Below, in pieces: positions 45,994 to 55,078 of a DNA stretch of 64,000 bases. The DNA is taken from positions 62,001-126,000 of the forward strand of contig JBBQZP010000005.1 in NCBI GenBank assembly GCA_038207585.1. The letters run 5' to 3'. Source of the stretch: JBBQZP01 sp038207585. Lineage in GTDB: Bacteria; Pseudomonadota; Alphaproteobacteria; Rhodobacterales; Rhodobacteraceae. Made by a program: the position numbers and the translations under genes. The notes beneath the pieces were generated by a model. That model worked only from the letters and a program-made list of their open reading frames with translations. It was not told the DNA's origin and did no database searches. Within the stretch, counting starts at the first letter, position 1. Every line of letters begins with the position of its first letter.

Positions 45994-46140
45994 GGCACTA
46001 CTCCGACCGACCTACCTGAACCGTCGTAAATGTAGTCTGCCGGGTATGCAAACTTTATGATGAGGCAAAATCAGGCACTTATCCCAAAACCGCTTATCCC
46101 GCCCGACCGTAAGCTGTGGCGCAAACGACGGCTTGTAAGG

Positions 46141-46977
46141 TCAGGTTTTCTTTCTGTCGTCCACGATCTTCATGGTGGCCACCCCGCTTTCGCCCAGCGG
46201 CACCGAGGCGAACGGCCCGCCGTGGCACATCTGGCCGGGATCACGCGGGTTCGCAGGGTCGGCGGCCGCGAAAACGTCTGCGGCAAACTGTTCGGCGTTA
46301 TCTTTGGGCCGGTAGCCAAGAAAGGCCGCTTTCGCATTGTCCACCGGCGCGCGGTCATTGTTTGAAACGCCATAGATGATGGAAAACCCGGTTATTGGCG
46401 TGTCGATGGCGCGGGTCACAAGCTGGACCAGATCGCCGTAGGACAGCCAGCTTCCTACTGCACGCGGATTGCCTACATTGGCCGCCGAAAGTATGCGCAT
46501 ACAAACGGATTCGATGCCCCGCTTGTCCCAGTAAAGGCTTGCAAGGTCCTCGGAAAAGCACTTGGCCAGCCCATAGTAAGTGTCGGGCCTGTGCGGCACA
46601 TCGGTTCCGATGAACTTGTTTTTGGGATACATGCCAACCGCGTGTATGGAACTTGCATAGACCACCCGGCGCAGTTTGTGACGGTACGCCGCTTCCCACA
46701 CATTATAGGCGCCGATGATGTTTGGGCCCAAAATCTGCTCGAACGGCGCTTCATCCCCGATCGCGCCGAAATGCACGACCATGTCCGCACCCTCGAGCAG
46801 GGCCAGCATGTCGTCAAGGCTGGTCAGATCGGCGCGCTGATACCGCTCGCCCGGGTAAAGCTTGCCGATATTCGGCGCGATATCTGATGACACCAGTTCG
46901 TCGCACATCTGTGACAATGGCTCGCGCAGATAAGACCCAAGCCGGCCAGCGGCCCCGGTGAGGACAAGTTTTTTCAT
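46141..46977 (-). CDS. NAD-dependent epimerase/dehydratase, uronate dehydrogenase-like
   Basis: 278 aa from the ATG at 46977, with AAAGGA before it. SDR fold: GAAGRLG (residues 8-14), catalytic YGLAK (Tyr135/Lys139) and Ser in ASSIHAVGMYP. Segments PFEQILGPNIIGAYN, RPDTYYGLAKCF and YRPKDNAEQFAADV match uronate dehydrogenases that oxidise glucuronate or galacturonate to the aldarolactone. Fourth gene of the hyu operon (30 bp after the DAO gene), an unexpected place for uronate metabolism, so the sugar acid may instead be another hydroxy/amino compound. Confidence 0.75.
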   Translation of the reverse strand: MKKLVLTGAAGRLGSYLREPLSQMCDELVSSDIAPNIGKLYPGERYQRADLTSLDDMLALLEGADMVVHFGAIGDEAPFEQILGPNIIGAYNVWEAAYRHKLRRVVYASSIHAVGMYPKNKFIGTDVPHRPDTYYGLAKCFSEDLASLYWDKRGIESVCMRILSAANVGNPRAVGSWLSYGDLVQLVTRAIDTPITGFSIIYGVSNNDRAPVDNAKAAFLGYRPKDNAEQFAADVFAAADPANPRDPGQMCHGGPFASVPLGESGVATMKIVDDRKKT

Positions 46978-47007
46978 ACAAGGTGGTCCTTTCAGCAATG
47001 TTCGAGC

Positions 47008-48207
47008 CTAAATGATCGCCTTTTCCACCATCGGGCGGTTTTCGGCAATCCGGTCATAGTGGAACGGCGTCAGGTCCAGCGTGCGGTAGCCTCCATAGGT
47101 CAGCCACTCTGCCGTTCCGCGCCCCATCGCGGGTGATTGCTGCAACCCGTGGCCGGAAAAACCGTTCAGAAAGATGAAATTCGCGATCTCGGGGTGCGGG
47201 CCGGTGACCGCGTTGTGGTCCAGCACATTGGTATCATACTGCCCTGCCCATTCGCTTGTGACCTTCACCGCCTCGAACGCCGGAATCCGGGTCGCTACGG
47301 CGGGCCAGACATGGTTTTCCCACAAAGTATGGTCCATTGTGAAATCATCCGGGTCGGCGGCGGGGTCAAAATCGGCATGCCCGCCCGCCATATACGTCCC
47401 ACCGCCATTTTCGCGCACATGCACGCCCGACGGGTCGATCGTCAGTGGCAAATCCCGGTCCAGCGGCGTTTCTGCCGCAAAAATCCAGGTGAAGCGTTTG
47501 CGGGGTTCAATCGGCAGGCTGATCCCCGCCATCGCCGCCGTGCGCGCGCCGCGGGTGCCGCTGGCGTTCACCACCTGCCCGCAACCGACAACCTCGCCCG
47601 ATTTCAACGTCACGCTTTCAATCCGCGCGCCTGCTTTGGTGATCGCAACCACCTCATTCGTCACATATTCCACGCCCCGCTCTCGCGCCTGCCTGCGCCA
47701 CCACTCAAAGACGGTAGAGCCGTCGAAATACCCCTCGTCGCGACGGTTGATGCTGCCCAGCACGATATCGTCGACGTAGTAGAACGGGTAATCAGCCTTG
47801 ATCTGATCCGCTGTCATCAACCGGGTTTCGGCCCCTGCTGCAAGCTGCACTTTCTGGTTTTCACGCAGAACATTGGCGAAACCTTCGGTATCCGCCAGAT
47901 ACAAATAGCCGAAATTGCGGATTTTCAGATCGGGCACGCGGGCGTCATTCCCCATCCGTTCGCGCAGATGCGTCACGAACTCGGCCCCGAACTGCGATAT
48001 CCGCACGTTCAGCGTGGTCGAAAACTGCTGCCGGATGCAGGAATTCGTCAGCGTCGTCGCCGCCTGCGCATAGCTCGGGTCACGCTCGATCACCAAGATA
48101 CGACCGTTGAAATCGGGATTTTCGGTCAGGAACCATGCCGTCGAAGACCCCATGATCGCGCCCCCGATGATCACAACGTCATAAGAGGCATGGGCAGGAG
48201 CGGCCAT
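47008..48207 (-). CDS. FAD-dependent DAO-family oxidoreductase (sarcosine oxidase-like)
   Basis: 399 aa. N-terminal FAD Rossmann motif VVIIGGAIMGSSTAWFL, second FAD-contact ERDPSYAQAATTL, and the C-terminal FLNGFSGHGLQQSPAMGRG segment typical of glycine/sarcosine oxidases. Oxidises an amine, N-methyl amino acid or D-amino acid. Its ATG overlaps the hyuB stop (TGATG). With hydantoinase genes upstream it may act on the amino acid released from an N-methylhydantoin-type substrate, e.g. sarcosine; this is inference. Confidence 0.82.
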   Translation of the reverse strand: MAAPAHASYDVVIIGGAIMGSSTAWFLTENPDFNGRILVIERDPSYAQAATTLTNSCIRQQFSTTLNVRISQFGAEFVTHLRERMGNDARVPDLKIRNFGYLYLADTEGFANVLRENQKVQLAAGAETRLMTADQIKADYPFYYVDDIVLGSINRRDEGYFDGSTVFEWWRRQARERGVEYVTNEVVAITKAGARIESVTLKSGEVVGCGQVVNASGTRGARTAAMAGISLPIEPRKRFTWIFAAETPLDRDLPLTIDPSGVHVRENGGGTYMAGGHADFDPAADPDDFTMDHTLWENHVWPAVATRIPAFEAVKVTSEWAGQYDTNVLDHNAVTGPHPEIANFIFLNGFSGHGLQQSPAMGRGTAEWLTYGGYRTLDLTPFHYDRIAENRPMVEKAII

Positions 48208-49910
48208 CAGAACACCTCACCCCGTTTGGCACGCGCCTGAACGTCGGCGATGTCGGCCTCGGCCATCCGGTAATGCGCCTTCGCAAACGCGGGCGTGATG
48301 TACCCCAAAGCCAGATCGCGCCGGATCAGAGCCACATCGCGCCGCGCCGGGTCGCCATATCCGGCACCGCCCGGGAACGCCATCATCACGCGGCGACCAT
48401 GCGGGACAAACTGCTTGCCCTTGCCTTTCATCGTCGTGCCATCATCCTGCGCGATGGTCGTTGGCGCGCCATCTGCCCCCCCCTGACGCCCATGTGCGGG
48501 ATGATTTACACGGTCGAACATGGCCTGAATGTCAAATTCATGCCCCTCACGCGCGCCCACTTCCATGAACTGCCCAAGACCGCCGCGATAGGTGCCTGCA
48601 CCACCTGAATCGGGACGCAACTCCTTGCGCCAGATGATCACAGGGCCCACCTGTTCCGTCGCCTCGACCGGCATCGTCATAACACCCGACGGAAAAGCGG
48701 TGGCGTTCAACCCGTCGAACTTTGGCCGCGCCCCCGCGCCACCGGAGTTGAAGGTCAGCACCTCGGATCGCCGTGCATCCGCAGGTGCCGGCGCATCGGT
48801 GCGCGGCCGAAGGCTGACCTGAAAGTTGCACAGACAGCCCGCGCCCTCGGCAGGCACGGTTGCGGGTAAAAGCTGGTCTAACGCCGCATAAACCGTATCC
48901 GGCACCATATGCCCGATGACATGGCGCAATGCCACAGGGGCCGGATGCACAGCGTTCAAAATCGAGTTGACCGGGGCCGACACCTCGAACGGCGCAAGAC
49001 TGGCCGCATTGTTCGGAATTTCGGGCGCAATCGCGCATTTCAGGGCGTAGCAGGCGTAGGCCTTGGTATAGACCAAGGGCACGTTGATGCCCTTTTTATC
49101 CAGACCGCTTGTGCCTTCCCAATCGCATAGAATCCGGTCTTTCCCGATTGTCAGAGACACTTTCAGGTCAATCGGGCGGTCATAGCCATCAATCCGCATC
49201 TGTCCCTTCGCCGTGCCGGGGGTCAGCGCGTTGATCCGCTCCAGCGTCGCACGGCGCGAGTTGGTCAGGATGAAGTCGGAAATCCCGGCAAGATCGCGCA
49301 GATCAAATTCGCGGACCATGTCGATCAGGCGGCGGTGGCCGATCTCGTTGCAGGTGGCCAGCGCGTAAACGTCACCGACAAGCTGATCGGGTTCGCGCAC
49401 ATTGCCACGAATGATGCGGATCAGGGTCTTGTCGACCACGCCCCGGTCCGCAAACCGCATGATCGGGATATAAAGTCCCTCTTCATAGACCGAGTTCGCG
49501 TCGGCCCCGAACCCGCGCCCGCCGATATCAACGATATGCGCGGTGCAGGCGAAAAAGCCGATAAGCTGGCCGTTGTGGAACGACGGCGTGACAACGGTGA
49601 TGTCATGCAGGTGTCCGGTGCCCTCCCACGGGTCATTTGTTATGTAGACATCACCTTCCGCCATCGTGTCGCGGCCGATGCGGCGGATGAAATGCGGCAC
49701 CGCGTCGGCCATCGCATTCACATGGCCGGGTGTGCCGGTCACGGCCTGCGCCAGCATGGCACCCTCGGCATTGTAGACCCCCGCCGACAGATCGCCCGCC
49801 TCTCGCACGGATGTGGAAAAGGCCGTGCGCACCAGCGCCTGCGCCTGTTCCTCGACGATGGAAATCAGGCGGTTCCACATAACCTGATACGCCACTTTCG
49901 ACACTGACAT
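48207..49910 (-). CDS. hyuB: Hydantoinase/oxoprolinase subunit B
   Basis: 567 aa. HyuB signatures: NRLISIVEEQAQALVRTAFS near the N-terminus, AEGDVYITNDPWEGTGHLHD, FNSGGAGARPKFDGLN, and C-terminal VPHGRRVMMAFPGGAGYGDP. It forms the ATP-dependent cyclic-amide hydrolase with HyuA (hydantoin, N-methylhydantoin or 5-oxoproline). Start 3 bp after the hyuA stop. Substrate inferred only from the DAO neighbour. Confidence 0.92.
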   Translation of the reverse strand: MSVSKVAYQVMWNRLISIVEEQAQALVRTAFSTSVREAGDLSAGVYNAEGAMLAQAVTGTPGHVNAMADAVPHFIRRIGRDTMAEGDVYITNDPWEGTGHLHDITVVTPSFHNGQLIGFFACTAHIVDIGGRGFGADANSVYEEGLYIPIMRFADRGVVDKTLIRIIRGNVREPDQLVGDVYALATCNEIGHRRLIDMVREFDLRDLAGISDFILTNSRRATLERINALTPGTAKGQMRIDGYDRPIDLKVSLTIGKDRILCDWEGTSGLDKKGINVPLVYTKAYACYALKCAIAPEIPNNAASLAPFEVSAPVNSILNAVHPAPVALRHVIGHMVPDTVYAALDQLLPATVPAEGAGCLCNFQVSLRPRTDAPAPADARRSEVLTFNSGGAGARPKFDGLNATAFPSGVMTMPVEATEQVGPVIIWRKELRPDSGGAGTYRGGLGQFMEVGAREGHEFDIQAMFDRVNHPAHGRQGGADGAPTTIAQDDGTTMKGKGKQFVPHGRRVMMAFPGGAGYGDPARRDVALIRRDLALGYITPAFAKAHYRMAEADIADVQARAKRGEVF

Positions 49911-49913
49911 GGC

Positions 49914-51995
49914 CTAAATCCCCTTTTCCGTGATGTCGATACAGCCGTCAGATAAAAGCGATGCGTTGCGGCTGGCGGGCAGGATGATAGTGGTTTCATC
50001 TTCGGTGATCACGGCGGGGCCACTGATCGTCGCACCGGGGTGAAACGCCGCCCGGGGGTAGGTTCTGGCCTGCGCCGATGCGCCCAAGGCCGCGTCAAAG
50101 ACCCGGCGGGCACCGTTGGATTCGGGAGCGGCCGCTTTCGCAGCAGTTTTTGCAGGGGCAACCGGAGGGGTTGGCGTATAGGCGTTGACGGACCAGACCG
50201 CCACTTCAGCCTCTAACCCCTCGACCGTGCGACCGAAAAGGCTGCTGTAATCGGCCTCGAACCGGGCAAGAAACGTCTCTGCACTGGCAGCTTTGACTTC
50301 ATCGGGTGTCAGGGGCACGGGAATTTCCCAGCCCTGCCCGGCATAGCGCATGTAGATCTTGTAGTCGGCCTTGATTGGCGACGTGGCATCGCAAGAGCGG
50401 ACAAAACGGGTCGCCTCCTCCTCCATCTCAGCAAAAAGCACTTTCACTTTCGCTGCATCAAACGCCGAAATCGGCATGAAAACCGACCGGTTCGCCTCAA
50501 AACTGAAGGGCGCGCGCAGAAAGCCGATGGCAGACCCGACGCCCGCACCCTGCGGCACAAGGCAGCGCGCAACACCCAGCTTTTCGCACAGACGGGCCGC
50601 ATGAAGTGGGGCAGCACCACCAAAGGCGATCATCGTGTATTCCGACAGATCCTCACCATTTTCCACGGCATGCACGCGGGCGGCGTTGGCCATGTTTTCA
50701 TCGACCACCTCGGCCAGACCCCAGGCGGCTTCTTCCGCACCCATCTCCAGCCGGTTTCCCAGATGCTGTAGAAGCGCCGTTTCAGCAGCGTCAGGGTCTA
50801 ATGGAATGGTGCCCCCCGCGAAATTGGCAGCATCCAGTTTCCCCAGAACAAGGTCGGCATCTGTCACCGCCGGGCGCGCGCCGCCACGTCCGTAACAGGC
50901 GGGGCCGGGTTCGGACCCCGCTGACTCTGGCCCAACCCGAATTTGCCCCAACACATCGACATGCGCCAGCGACCCACCGCCTGCGCCAATCTCGACCATA
51001 TCAATCACCGGAATCGAAATCGGCATGCCAGAGCCTTTTTTGAACCGATACGTCCGCGCCACTTCGAACACCCGCGCGGTTTTGGGCGTCTGGTTGCGGA
51101 TCAGGCAGATTTTGGCAGTTGTGCCGCCCATATCAAACGACAAAACCTTGTCCAGCCCATGCCGCCCGGCAATGTCGGCGGCAAAAACCGCACCGCCTGC
51201 CGGGCCGGATTCGACCAGTCGCACCGGGAATTCTGCCGCCGTATCAATGTCGATGATCCCGCCACCCGAGTGCATCAGGAACACCGGGCAATCGGCCCCT
51301 TCCGCCGCCAAGCGCCCCTTCAGGCGGCCAAGATAGGATTTCATAAGGGGCTTGATATAGGCATTTGCGATCGTGGTATTGAACCGCTCATACTCCCGCA
51401 TCTGGGGTGAAACCTGGGAGGATAGAGACACCATGACACCCGGCAGACGCCGCGCCAGCACCTCGGCAATGGCACGCTCATGAGCGTCGTTTACATAGGA
51501 ATGCAGCAGGCCGACCGCGATACTTTCGTACCCCGCAGCTTCCAGATCATCGACCAAAGCTTCAACTTCCGCCATATCCAGCGGGATCAGAGCCGTGCCG
51601 CGCGCATCCATCCGTTCGGTGACGACATAGCGGCGGTTGCGGGGCAGCAGGGGGTCGGGCAGCACAAGGTTCAGGTCGTATTGTTCGAACCGGCTTTCGG
51701 TGCGCATTTCGATCACGTCCCGAAAGCCCTTGGTCGTGATCAGCGCCGTTTTCGCGCCTCGCCGTTCGATCAGCGCATTGGTGGCCAAAGTGGTGCCATG
51801 GATGATCTGGCTGACGCTCGTTGCCGCAACGCCTGCCTTGACGCAGACGCGGTGCATGCCGTCGATGATCGCGTCTTCGGGCGCGCCATAGGTTGTCAGA
51901 ACTTTGGCAGAATAACGAACGGCGCCCATTTCCAGCACCACATCCGTGAACGTGCCGCCGATATCCACGCCCAACCGGACCGTTTTGTCTGTCAT
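49914..51995 (-). CDS. hyuA: Hydantoinase/oxoprolinase subunit A
   Basis: 693 aa. ASKHA-type nucleotide fold: LGVDIGGTFTDVV at residue 8, HGTTLATNALIERRGAKTAL, KGFRDVIEMRTE and LSFDMGGTTAKICL. HyuA-family proteins hydrolyse ATP to open five-membered cyclic amides together with HyuB. First gene of the operon; the 105 bp upstream (51996-52100) should contain its promoter, though I see no clear site. The Ala-rich insertion near residue 620 (AKTAAKAAAPES) is probably a flexible linker. Confidence 0.93.
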   Translation of the reverse strand: MTDKTVRLGVDIGGTFTDVVLEMGAVRYSAKVLTTYGAPEDAIIDGMHRVCVKAGVAATSVSQIIHGTTLATNALIERRGAKTALITTKGFRDVIEMRTESRFEQYDLNLVLPDPLLPRNRRYVVTERMDARGTALIPLDMAEVEALVDDLEAAGYESIAVGLLHSYVNDAHERAIAEVLARRLPGVMVSLSSQVSPQMREYERFNTTIANAYIKPLMKSYLGRLKGRLAAEGADCPVFLMHSGGGIIDIDTAAEFPVRLVESGPAGGAVFAADIAGRHGLDKVLSFDMGGTTAKICLIRNQTPKTARVFEVARTYRFKKGSGMPISIPVIDMVEIGAGGGSLAHVDVLGQIRVGPESAGSEPGPACYGRGGARPAVTDADLVLGKLDAANFAGGTIPLDPDAAETALLQHLGNRLEMGAEEAAWGLAEVVDENMANAARVHAVENGEDLSEYTMIAFGGAAPLHAARLCEKLGVARCLVPQGAGVGSAIGFLRAPFSFEANRSVFMPISAFDAAKVKVLFAEMEEEATRFVRSCDATSPIKADYKIYMRYAGQGWEIPVPLTPDEVKAASAETFLARFEADYSSLFGRTVEGLEAEVAVWSVNAYTPTPPVAPAKTAAKAAAPESNGARRVFDAALGASAQARTYPRAAFHPGATISGPAVITEDETTIILPASRNASLLSDGCIDITEKGI

Positions 51996-52100
51996 CTGAT
52001 CCCCGCCCTGCGCCCTGAGTCATGGCCAAGGTAAGGGAGTTGTCCGGGAAGTGGAATTCGAATGTTCATCGGAAGCGGCCGGTGGAGATTGCGCGGCCCC

Positions 52101-52874
52101 TCAGCGGCCGATCAGCAGGGCCCGGGCGCGGTTCAGCAGGTGGGCGGCAAGATAGCGGGCGGAGGTCAGGCGGCCCAGGCCTTCTTCCTCGCGATAGAGC
52201 CGCCAGGTATAGCCGGTGCGGCGAAACAGGCTGGAAGACAGCGAACCCGGTTGGCGGCGATAGGTCGTCAGCACCTCGTCCAGTCCGTGTGCCTGCGGGG
52301 TCAAAGCCAGAATCCGCAGCCAAAGGCCAAAATCCTGCCGCATCCGGATATCCGGCATCTCGACCTTGCCGACGTTCGCGGTGTCATAGACGGCGGTGGA
52401 GCAGCCAATGACATTTCCGCGCAAAAGCTGCGCCCGTGTAACGGTTCGCGGGACGGAAACGCGCTTGCCATGGCCGTTCGACTGGCGGGTGAAAGCAGTG
52501 AACGACAGGGCAGAGTCGCAAGCCGCCATGAAGGCAATTTGATGCTCTAACTTGGCGCAGAGCCACAGATCGTCGGCATCCAGAAATGCGATATAGCGCC
52601 CGCGCGCCAGCCGGATCGCCGTGTTGCGCGCCACCGCCGCACCGCCGTTCTGCGCAAGCTGCACAACCGTGATGCGGGCATCTTTTGCCGCCAGAGCCGA
52701 TGCGATTGCGAAACTGTCGTCGGTCGACGCATCGTCAACGATGATCAGCTCCCAGTCTGCGCAGGTCTGGGCCTGCACCGAGGCCACAGCCTCGGCCAGG
52801 TCCGGCGCACAGTTGTAAGCGGGCATGATCACTGAAATCAGCGGCACGGGTCTCAGCGGCATCAGGCCTGTCAC
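52101..52874 (-). CDS. Glycosyltransferase family 2
   Basis: 257 aa. GT-A fold: ISVIMPAYNCA at the N-terminus, IIVDDASTDDS (UDP-binding Asp) near residue 44, GGAAVARNTAI and the metal-binding DADDLW motif near residue 97. A soluble/peripheral enzyme adding a sugar to a surface glycan. Second of two minus-strand genes: it overlaps the GT52-like gene by four bases. Donor and acceptor are unknown. Confidence 0.92.
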   Translation of the reverse strand: MTGLMPLRPVPLISVIMPAYNCAPDLAEAVASVQAQTCADWELIIVDDASTDDSFAIASALAAKDARITVVQLAQNGGAAVARNTAIRLARGRYIAFLDADDLWLCAKLEHQIAFMAACDSALSFTAFTRQSNGHGKRVSVPRTVTRAQLLRGNVIGCSTAVYDTANVGKVEMPDIRMRQDFGLWLRILALTPQAHGLDEVLTTYRRQPGSLSSSLFRRTGYTWRLYREEEGLGRLTSARYLAAHLLNRARALLIGR

Positions 52875-53965
52875 GATACCTGCCTCACCCGCAACAGGGA
52901 CGCCGTTATCTTGGCGGGCCAGCCCGCAAAAGCCGCTGCGTTGAATTCGTCAGGGTCCAGAAGCTGAACCGCCCGGTCGGCAAAGGAAGACGATTCGCTT
53001 GCAATACTTGCCGAACACAAAGCCACGGCCACATCAAAGCGCTGCTGTGAAAAATAAGGCCAGGCTTCCATCGGAAAGGTTGCCGGTATTGCGATGGCAG
53101 CCGTGGGCGAAATGTTCACATCGCGGGGGTGGTGTTTCACATAGACGCGGTAGCCCGAGGATTGCAAATCGTGAATGATGCCGGAATAGATCCGGTGTTT
53201 GTCAGCGCTTTGGCAGATGCTGACCAGATCAAGGGGTTGCGTCAGTAGAATCGCGCTGGGCTTGTCTTGATCCAGTGTGATCGGGTCCGCGTCCAGAAAC
53301 GCGCTTGAAATCAGGCCGGCCTGATGCGGCGGCAATTTTCCAAGAACATCGGCCAGGGTGAAACGGAACCCTTTCTTGCGAACCTCGGCAGGCAATGCTT
53401 CGGGTCGCGCCACTTCGATCCGTTCGATCCAGCGTTCTTCACCGTAAACCTGATGGCGCGGCGGCAGCCCCCACAACGCCCGGATCAGCCGTTTCAGGCC
53501 TTGAACCGGAAAGCGTACATAGTTTTCAAGGCCGGATTCGCGCAAAACCACCCGGTCACATCGCCCGGCCACAACCTTGGCCAAAAAGAACCCCGAATTG
53601 TAGACATAACCGGTTGCGAAATGACGGGCGCCGATCAGCGGGCCGGCCCAGCCCGTGGGGGCCTGCACCCCGGATTTGCCCCCCATCCGTATGTTTCTTT
53701 GCAAGATGGCAGGAAGGAACTTCGGCAGGTTCTGAAACGCGCGCATCTCATTGGCGTCGGTGGTGTAAATAAACTCGATCAAAGGGCAGGCAACCCGCAA
53801 TCTTTCGCGCAGCGCGCCTGACACGGGCAGGTAGTCTTCCAGATAGATGATCGTGCCGGGTTGATCGTCAGCGACCAGATTTGCCACGGCTTGCAACAGA
53901 TGCCGATAGTTGCCGCAAAGGTGAAGGCTGCGGTTCTCTGATTGCGTGATAGAAGCGTCTGACAT
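52871..53965 (-). CDS. GT52/sialyltransferase-like glycosyltransferase (putative)
   Basis: 364 aa from the ATG at 53965; a longer in-frame extension upstream looks like an antisense artefact of the deacetylase gene. Pattern: HLCGNYRHLLQAVANLV and TIIYLEDYLPVS at the start, then SAILLTQPLDLVS, IYSGIIHDLQSSGYRVYVKHHPRD and FPMEAWPYFS ... ASIASESSS at the C-terminus. The TQPL ... KHHPR ... SS order resembles GT52 lipo-oligosaccharide sialyltransferases and polysialyltransferases. The linked nonulosonate genes fit a transferase of sialic-acid-like sugars. Assignment is by pattern, moderate confidence. Confidence 0.65.
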   Translation of the reverse strand: MSDASITQSENRSLHLCGNYRHLLQAVANLVADDQPGTIIYLEDYLPVSGALRERLRVACPLIEFIYTTDANEMRAFQNLPKFLPAILQRNIRMGGKSGVQAPTGWAGPLIGARHFATGYVYNSGFFLAKVVAGRCDRVVLRESGLENYVRFPVQGLKRLIRALWGLPPRHQVYGEERWIERIEVARPEALPAEVRKKGFRFTLADVLGKLPPHQAGLISSAFLDADPITLDQDKPSAILLTQPLDLVSICQSADKHRIYSGIIHDLQSSGYRVYVKHHPRDVNISPTAAIAIPATFPMEAWPYFSQQRFDVAVALCSASIASESSSFADRAVQLLDPDEFNAAAFAGWPAKITASLLRVRQVS

Positions 53966-54133
53966 CGTTCGGATTGGTCCTTGGGCCGCATTTCCTTGCC
54001 CGTATAGACCGAGCCGCCGGGCTTGTCGAAGCACAGTCGCATGTTGATCCGCCGCACGAAGTATGGTGTGGGACGTCAGCATCCTGTCGCGCAAGCGAAA
54101 CATGCACTGAACGCCCAAAACCGGAGCGGACCG

Positions 54134-55075
54134 ATGGCCAATGACCTGACAATCGTCATGTACCACTACATTCGCGATTTCGCGCGCACGCGCTATCCGG
54201 GAATCCGCGGTTTGGACTATGCGGGCTTCTTGCGGCAGTTGGATCACCTGGCCGAAAAGCACACCTTTGTGCGGATGGAAGATGTGGTCGGTGCAATCCG
54301 CGCCGGCGAGGCTTTGCCCGACAATGCCGCGTTGCTGACCTTTGATGATGCCTATAGCGAACACTACGCGATGGCCTTTCCGGTTCTGTTTGACCGTGGG
54401 ATTCAGGGGTCATTCTTTGCGCCCGTCGATCCTGTGCGTCATGCGCGGCTTCTGGATGTGAACCGGGTACATTTTATTCTGGCCACAGCGGTCGATGATC
54501 CCACGCGGATTTCAGCGCCGCTTGACGCGGCGATTTCTGAAGCGCGGGCACATTACAATCTGGAAGCGGTCGAAACCTACCGCGCCGAATGGGCCAAACC
54601 GAACCGGTTTGATGATGCCGAAACGATCTACATCAAAAGGATGCTGCAGACGGTTCTGCCCGAAGACCTGCGCCACCAGATCGCGACCGATCTGTTCGCG
54701 CGGTTCGTCACGGCAGACGAGTCTGCCTTTGCGTCAGAACTGTATCTTTCGGAACCACAGGCGAAGGTCATGCAAGCCAGCGGGATGTATTTCGGGTCGC
54801 ACGGCGCGTCGCATTACTGGCTGAACCGGATCACGCAGACCCAGCAGGAAGAAGAGGTTGACCGCAGCCTGCAGTTTCTGCGCGACATCGGGTCGCCCGT
54901 CGATGACTATTGGGCAATGTGTTACCCTTACGGCGGCTGGAACGACGGTTTGCTGGGCGTGCTGCGCAGCCGCCATTGCACGTTGGGCCTGACGACCGAG
55001 GTGGCAACCGCCAATCTGGATCATCACAATCCCCTGACCCTGCCGCGCTATGACACCAACGATTTCCCGCGCTGA
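54134..55075 (+). CDS. Polysaccharide deacetylase (carbohydrate esterase 4-like)
   Basis: 313 aa from the ATG at 54134 (GGAGCGG upstream). NodB-like metal motif: LLTFDDAYSEH (catalytic Asp-Asp), later GSHGASH with two His, and MCYPYGGWND near the C-terminus. Would remove N-acetyl groups from a glycan; probably modifies the polymer or precursor of this locus. Divergent from the GT52-like gene (168-bp gap) and convergent with the large GT gene (3-bp gap). Confidence 0.85.
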   Translation: MANDLTIVMYHYIRDFARTRYPGIRGLDYAGFLRQLDHLAEKHTFVRMEDVVGAIRAGEALPDNAALLTFDDAYSEHYAMAFPVLFDRGIQGSFFAPVDPVRHARLLDVNRVHFILATAVDDPTRISAPLDAAISEARAHYNLEAVETYRAEWAKPNRFDDAETIYIKRMLQTVLPEDLRHQIATDLFARFVTADESAFASELYLSEPQAKVMQASGMYFGSHGASHYWLNRITQTQQEEEVDRSLQFLRDIGSPVDDYWAMCYPYGGWNDGLLGVLRSRHCTLGLTTEVATANLDHHNPLTLPRYDTNDFPR

Positions 55076-55078
55076 AAA

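Noticed and set aside
43909..46029. Plus-strand frame of 706 codons opposite VgrG
   Set aside because: His/Asp-rich nonsense composition typical of antisense frames over a VgrG; no motifs.
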